64,000 bases of DNA from Ruegeria denitrificans (GTDB lineage: Bacteria > Pseudomonadota > Alphaproteobacteria > Rhodobacterales > Rhodobacteraceae), in NCBI RefSeq assembly GCF_001458295.1, contig NZ_CYUD01000003.1:310001-374000 (forward strand), written 5' to 3'. The translations under genes and the position numbers were made by a program. The notes beneath the pieces were generated by a model. The model searched no databases. It had not been told where the DNA came from and saw nothing but the letters and a program-made list of their open reading frames with translations. Below, piece after piece: positions 60,827-64,000 of the stretch. Position 1 is the stretch's first letter. Each line of letters starts with the position of its first letter.

Positions 60827-61918
60827 ATGAAAGTTACCAAAACCACTCTACTGGCAAGCGCAGTTGCTGCAGTTGCCGGCGGTGCTATGGCCGAAGAGAT
60901 GACGATCGTCTCGTGGGGCGGCGCATACTCCAAATCGCAGCTGAAAGCGTATCACGAGCCCTATTCGGAGAAGACGGGCGTCACCATCCTGAACGATGAC
61001 AGCTCGGCCGAAGCGGTGGCCAAATTGCGTGCTATGAATGAAGCGGGCAACATTACCTGGGATGTCGTAGACGTTGTGGCCGCGGACGCGATCCGGTTGT
61101 GCGACGAAGGTCTGGCGATGGAGATTGATCCTGAGGTGCATCTTGCCGCAGCGCCTGATGGCACATCAGCCGCGGACGACTTTGGCGACATGCTGGTCAG
61201 CGAATGTTACATACCGACAATCGTGTATTCGACTACCTTTGGCTATCGTACTGATCTGGTAGGCGACACACCCCCAACCAGTGTTTGCGCAGTTTTTGAC
61301 ACCGACGCCTACCCAGGTAAGCGCGCACTGGAAAAACGGCCCATCAACAATATGGAATGGGCGTTGATTTGCGATGGCGTCCCCAAGGATCAGGTCTATG
61401 ATGTTCTGGAAACTTCAGAAGGTCAGGATCAGGCTCTTGCCAAGTTGGCAACCATCAAGGATGACGTGATCTGGTGGTCAAGCGGTTCGGACACGCCGCA
61501 GCTGCTAGCCGACGGTGAAATCGTAATGGGGTCCACCTATAATGGCCGCCTGTTCAGCCTGATTGAAGAGCAAAACCAGCCAGTTGGGATGCTGTGGGAC
61601 GCACAGGTGTTCGATCTGGACGGATTCATCATCCCCGCCGGTTTGAGCGAAGAGCGGCAGCAACGTGCGCTGGATTATATCTTCTTTGCTTCTGACACTC
61701 AGCGCTTGGCGGATCAGGCCAAGTGGATTTCGTATGGTCCGGCACGTTCCTCCTCGGCTCCGCTGGTTAGCCAGCATGCTGAACTGGGTATCGACATGGC
61801 ACCGCACATGCCGACCGATCCGGAAAACGCCAAGAACACGTTCCTGTACAATTTCGAGTTCTGGGCCGACTACCGTGACGACATCGACGCGAAATTCCAG
61901 GCATGGCTGGCGCAATAA
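60827..61918 (+). CDS. potD: Periplasmic substrate-binding protein, polyamine type (PotD-like)
   Basis: 363 residues with a Sec signal (1-23, ending GGAMAEE). The mature part begins MTIVSWGGAYSKSQLKAYHEPY, typical of SBP family 1/PotD-like proteins of spermidine and related amines. VISAA-type polyamine pocket residues cannot be judged by eye. AGGGAG lies upstream of the ATG. The adjacent ectoine-like degradation genes suggest that the ligand is an amino acid derivative rather than spermidine. Confidence 0.93.
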   Translation: MKVTKTTLLASAVAAVAGGAMAEEMTIVSWGGAYSKSQLKAYHEPYSEKTGVTILNDDSSAEAVAKLRAMNEAGNITWDVVDVVAADAIRLCDEGLAMEIDPEVHLAAAPDGTSAADDFGDMLVSECYIPTIVYSTTFGYRTDLVGDTPPTSVCAVFDTDAYPGKRALEKRPINNMEWALICDGVPKDQVYDVLETSEGQDQALAKLATIKDDVIWWSSGSDTPQLLADGEIVMGSTYNGRLFSLIEEQNQPVGMLWDAQVFDLDGFIIPAGLSEERQQRALDYIFFASDTQRLADQAKWISYGPARSSSAPLVSQHAELGIDMAPHMPTDPENAKNTFLYNFEFWADYRDDIDAKFQAWLAQ

Positions 61919-61939
61919 GCGTTTGATTTCTTGATACAG

Positions 61940-61963
61940 TCGGGGGCGGGGTACCGCCCCCGA
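61940..61963. repeat. Perfect hairpin after the potD-type gene
   Basis: 10-bp perfect stem (61940-61949 with 61954-61963), 4-nt loop, 22 bases after the binding-protein stop. No T run follows. Same placement as the hairpin after the family 5 binding protein at 16869; both fit differential mRNA stability. Confidence 0.65.
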
Positions 61964-61988
61964 AGCAAAGATAACCCAAGGGGCACCG

Positions 61989-63263
61989 ATGACTGACGTA
62001 AGCCAAAACGCTGGACCAATGTTGGCAGCGGACGGAACGCCGCTAAAGCAATCGCTGGCACGTTCCTTACGGCGACAAAAGCTGAGGGCACTGATGCTGG
62101 TGGCCCCTTTGCTGTTGTTTGTGCTGTTCTCGTTTATCGTACCGATCGCTTCGATGCTGTTTCGCTCGGTGGAAAACGGAATCGTGCAGGACACGCTACC
62201 TCTGACGGTTGAGGCTTTGCAGAATTGGGATGAGACCACCGGAGAACTGCCGGACGAGGCCGTCTATGACGCTTTTGTCCGGGACATGATCGTGGCCATC
62301 GACAACAAGACACATACACGCCTGGGCTCGCGTTTGAACTACGAAGAAACCGGTATGTCTTCGATGTTCCGCCGCTCGGGTCGGAAACTTGGCAAAATGG
62401 ACCCCGAAACCGACGGGCCGTTTAAAGACCAGGTGATCGAGATTCACGATGGCTGGGGCGATCCCAACACGTGGGCGGTGATCAAAACCCACTCACCCGC
62501 CGTTACCAATGGCTATTTTCTGAACGCGGTCGATATGCGCCGTACTCCTGAAGGGGCGCAATCGCAACCGGAAGACAAACAGATCCTGATCAAGCTTTTT
62601 GGCCGCACGCTATTCATGTCGCTGGTCATTACCGGATCCTGTATTCTGCTGGCTTATCCAGTCTCGTATCTGCTGGCGAACTTACCGATGCGCGTTTCGA
62701 ACCTGCTGATGATCTTGGTATTGTTGCCCTTCTGGACATCGCTTCTGGTGCGGACTTCGGCGTGGAAAGTGATGTTGCAACAGCAGGGTGTGATCAACGA
62801 AACGCTGGTTTGGCTTGGGTTGGTTGCGGATGACGCGCGGCTTGTGATTATCAACAATCAGATCGGTACAATCGTTGCGATGACACATATCTTGCTGCCG
62901 TTCATGATCTTGCCGATGTATTCGGTTATGCAGACGATCCCGCCAACCTATACCCGCGCCGCCAAGTCGATGGGGGCCACCAACTGGACCACCTTCTGGA
63001 GGATTTACTTCCCGCAATCCATCCCGGGTATCGGTGCGGGATCGATCCTCGTGTTCATTTTGGCCATCGGTTACTACATCACGCCTGAGATCGTAGGCGG
63101 CACCAAAGGTGTCTTCATTTCGAACCGGATTGCATACCACATCTCGTCCTCGCTGAACTGGGGACTGGCTGCGGCGCTGGGGACGATCCTGCTGGCGGTC
63201 GTTATGCTTCTGTACTGGTGTTACGACAAGATCGTGGGCATCGATAACGTGAAACTGGGATAA
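61989..63263 (+). CDS. potB: ABC importer permease (PotB-type) with large extramembrane insertion
   Basis: 424 residues, against about 285 in E. coli PotB. The first helix is about 38-60. About 140 residues then precede the second helix near 213, an insertion that should face the periplasm. The BPD signature is TRAAKSMGATNWTTFWRIYFPQSIPGI. Start 8 bases after AAGGGG. It forms the channel with PotC. The long periplasmic loop is seen in some Rhodobacteraceae polyamine-type importers. Confidence 0.92.
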   Translation: MTDVSQNAGPMLAADGTPLKQSLARSLRRQKLRALMLVAPLLLFVLFSFIVPIASMLFRSVENGIVQDTLPLTVEALQNWDETTGELPDEAVYDAFVRDMIVAIDNKTHTRLGSRLNYEETGMSSMFRRSGRKLGKMDPETDGPFKDQVIEIHDGWGDPNTWAVIKTHSPAVTNGYFLNAVDMRRTPEGAQSQPEDKQILIKLFGRTLFMSLVITGSCILLAYPVSYLLANLPMRVSNLLMILVLLPFWTSLLVRTSAWKVMLQQQGVINETLVWLGLVADDARLVIINNQIGTIVAMTHILLPFMILPMYSVMQTIPPTYTRAAKSMGATNWTTFWRIYFPQSIPGIGAGSILVFILAIGYYITPEIVGGTKGVFISNRIAYHISSSLNWGLAAALGTILLAVVMLLYWCYDKIVGIDNVKLG

Positions 63264-63268
63264 AGATC

Positions 63269-64000
63269 ATGGCAGCACTTACACCAATATCCCGCAAACC
63301 GTTGTCGATGGTTCTGCCCACCGTGGCCGCCGCCGGAGGTTTCCTGGGAATGTTCGTCGGGGCCGGGCAGGGCAGTGCCTTTCTGGGTATCCTAATCGGT
63401 GCCGCGCTGATGGCAGGACTGGCTTGGGTCTATATCACGATCCTTGATAACGAACGCGTAGCACGCTGGATTACCATTCTGGGTCTGGGCGTGATCGGGT
63501 TATTCTTTGCCGGTTTCACAGGGATGATCGTGGGCTTGCTGGCCGGTTGGTTCTTTGCCTTCTTCATCTTCTGGCTGTACGAAGGCCGTTATCGGCAAAG
63601 GCTGCTTCCTTATTTGACGGGTCAGCAGGTGTTTGGACACTACTTTTTTCGGGTGATTTGCGGTGCGATCTTTGTATTCCTGATCACGCCCATCCTTGTG
63701 GTGCTGCCGCTGTCGTTCAACGCGCAGGATTTCTTTACCTTCACACCGGAAATGCTGCGCCTGGACCCTGAGGGGTATTCGCTGAAGCATTACCGCGATT
63801 TCTTCACCAACAATGAATGGCAGCGCAGCTTCAAGAACTCGCTGATCATTGCGCCAATTGCGACGGTCATTTCAGTGACACTGGGGACGCTGGCCGCGAT
63901 CGGGCTCAGTCAGTCGCACGTGCCAGGTCGTCGGGCAATAATGGGTATCCTGATTTCGCCCATGATCGTGCCGCTGATCATCTCGGCCACCGGTATGTTC
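63269..64000 (+). CDS. potC: ABC importer permease (PotC-type), N-terminal part
   Basis: The frame is open from the ATG at 63269 (5 bases after the PotB stop) to the window end: 244 residues. Three extra hydrophobic segments (about 13-38, 40-58 and 70-104) precede the usual PotC start, whose first canonical helix is at about 130-148 (ICGAIFVFLITPILVVLPLSF), followed by the periplasmic loop. The BPD signature would lie beyond the edge. Extra helices make this longer than E. coli PotC. Confidence 0.9.
   Translation, partial: MAALTPISRKPLSMVLPTVAAAGGFLGMFVGAGQGSAFLGILIGAALMAGLAWVYITILDNERVARWITILGLGVIGLFFAGFTGMIVGLLAGWFFAFFIFWLYEGRYRQRLLPYLTGQQVFGHYFFRVICGAIFVFLITPILVVLPLSFNAQDFFTFTPEMLRLDPEGYSLKHYRDFFTNNEWQRSFKNSLIIAPIATVISVTLGTLAAIGLSQSHVPGRRAIMGILISPMIVPLIISATGMF

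Overview
The window looks like a chromosomal segment of a marine alphaproteobacterium of the Rhodobacteraceae (Roseobacter group). The inference rests on gene content and order: a trgA-trgB-cysK tellurite-type cluster, soxBDAG, several GcvT-type demethylases, Tat-exported family 5 solute-binding proteins, and polyamine/compatible-solute type ABC transporters. Base composition is moderately GC-rich throughout except for 30.4-39.4 kb, which reads visibly more AT-rich. No rRNA, CRISPR array, insertion sequence or phage gene was seen. One tRNA, tRNA-Ser(GGA), lies at 30237-30326.

Layout. 1-3.8 kb: a truncated FAD/GcvT demethylase divergent from an orphan Tat-dependent solute-binding protein. 3.8-12 kb: housekeeping genes (CNNM/CorC protein, xerD with two small or unknown exported proteins, aroK-aroB, site-2 protease, ssb, lytic transglycosylase). 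12-18.6 kb: a complete family 5 peptide/opine-type ABC importer on the minus strand. 18.9-30.1 kb: miaA, pyrH, a SufS-like PLP enzyme, photolyase, a Cfa-like methyltransferase, trgA-trgB-cysK and a large MscS channel.

30.2-39.4 kb: an accessory block directly 3' of tRNA-Ser(GGA). It holds two convergent radical SAM proteins (one with a SPASM-type cysteine motif placed before the radical SAM core), a single-pass membrane protein with a repeat-containing cytoplasmic tail, a 102-residue secreted protein, and three overlapping genes encoding two glycosyltransferases (one double) and an unknown protein. I recognise no described system with this composition.

39.4-64 kb: small-molecule catabolism. 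A divergent pair of units is centred on a LysR gene and a palindromic T-N11-A site at 48386-48400. One side is LysR plus soxBDAG, whose delta subunit lacks all cysteines. The other side is AA_synth protein, alpha/beta hydrolase, flavin reductase with an added Nudix-like domain, LLM monooxygenase, aldehyde dehydrogenase and a DUF1989 protein. The gene set closely resembles the trigonelline (tgn) ring-cleavage pathway. With the N-methyl-amino-acid oxidase beside it, it predicts degradation of an N-methylated pyridine such as homarine or trigonelline through an N-methyl amino acid. Next comes a DoeA-like ectoine hydrolase with an ArgE-like deacetylase, divergent from a PLP lyase, a metal-type M24 peptidase and an Asp/Glu racemase-like enzyme, followed by a PotADBC-type importer that runs off the window end. 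This suggests uptake and hydrolysis of an ectoine-like or N-acyl-diamino-acid compound.
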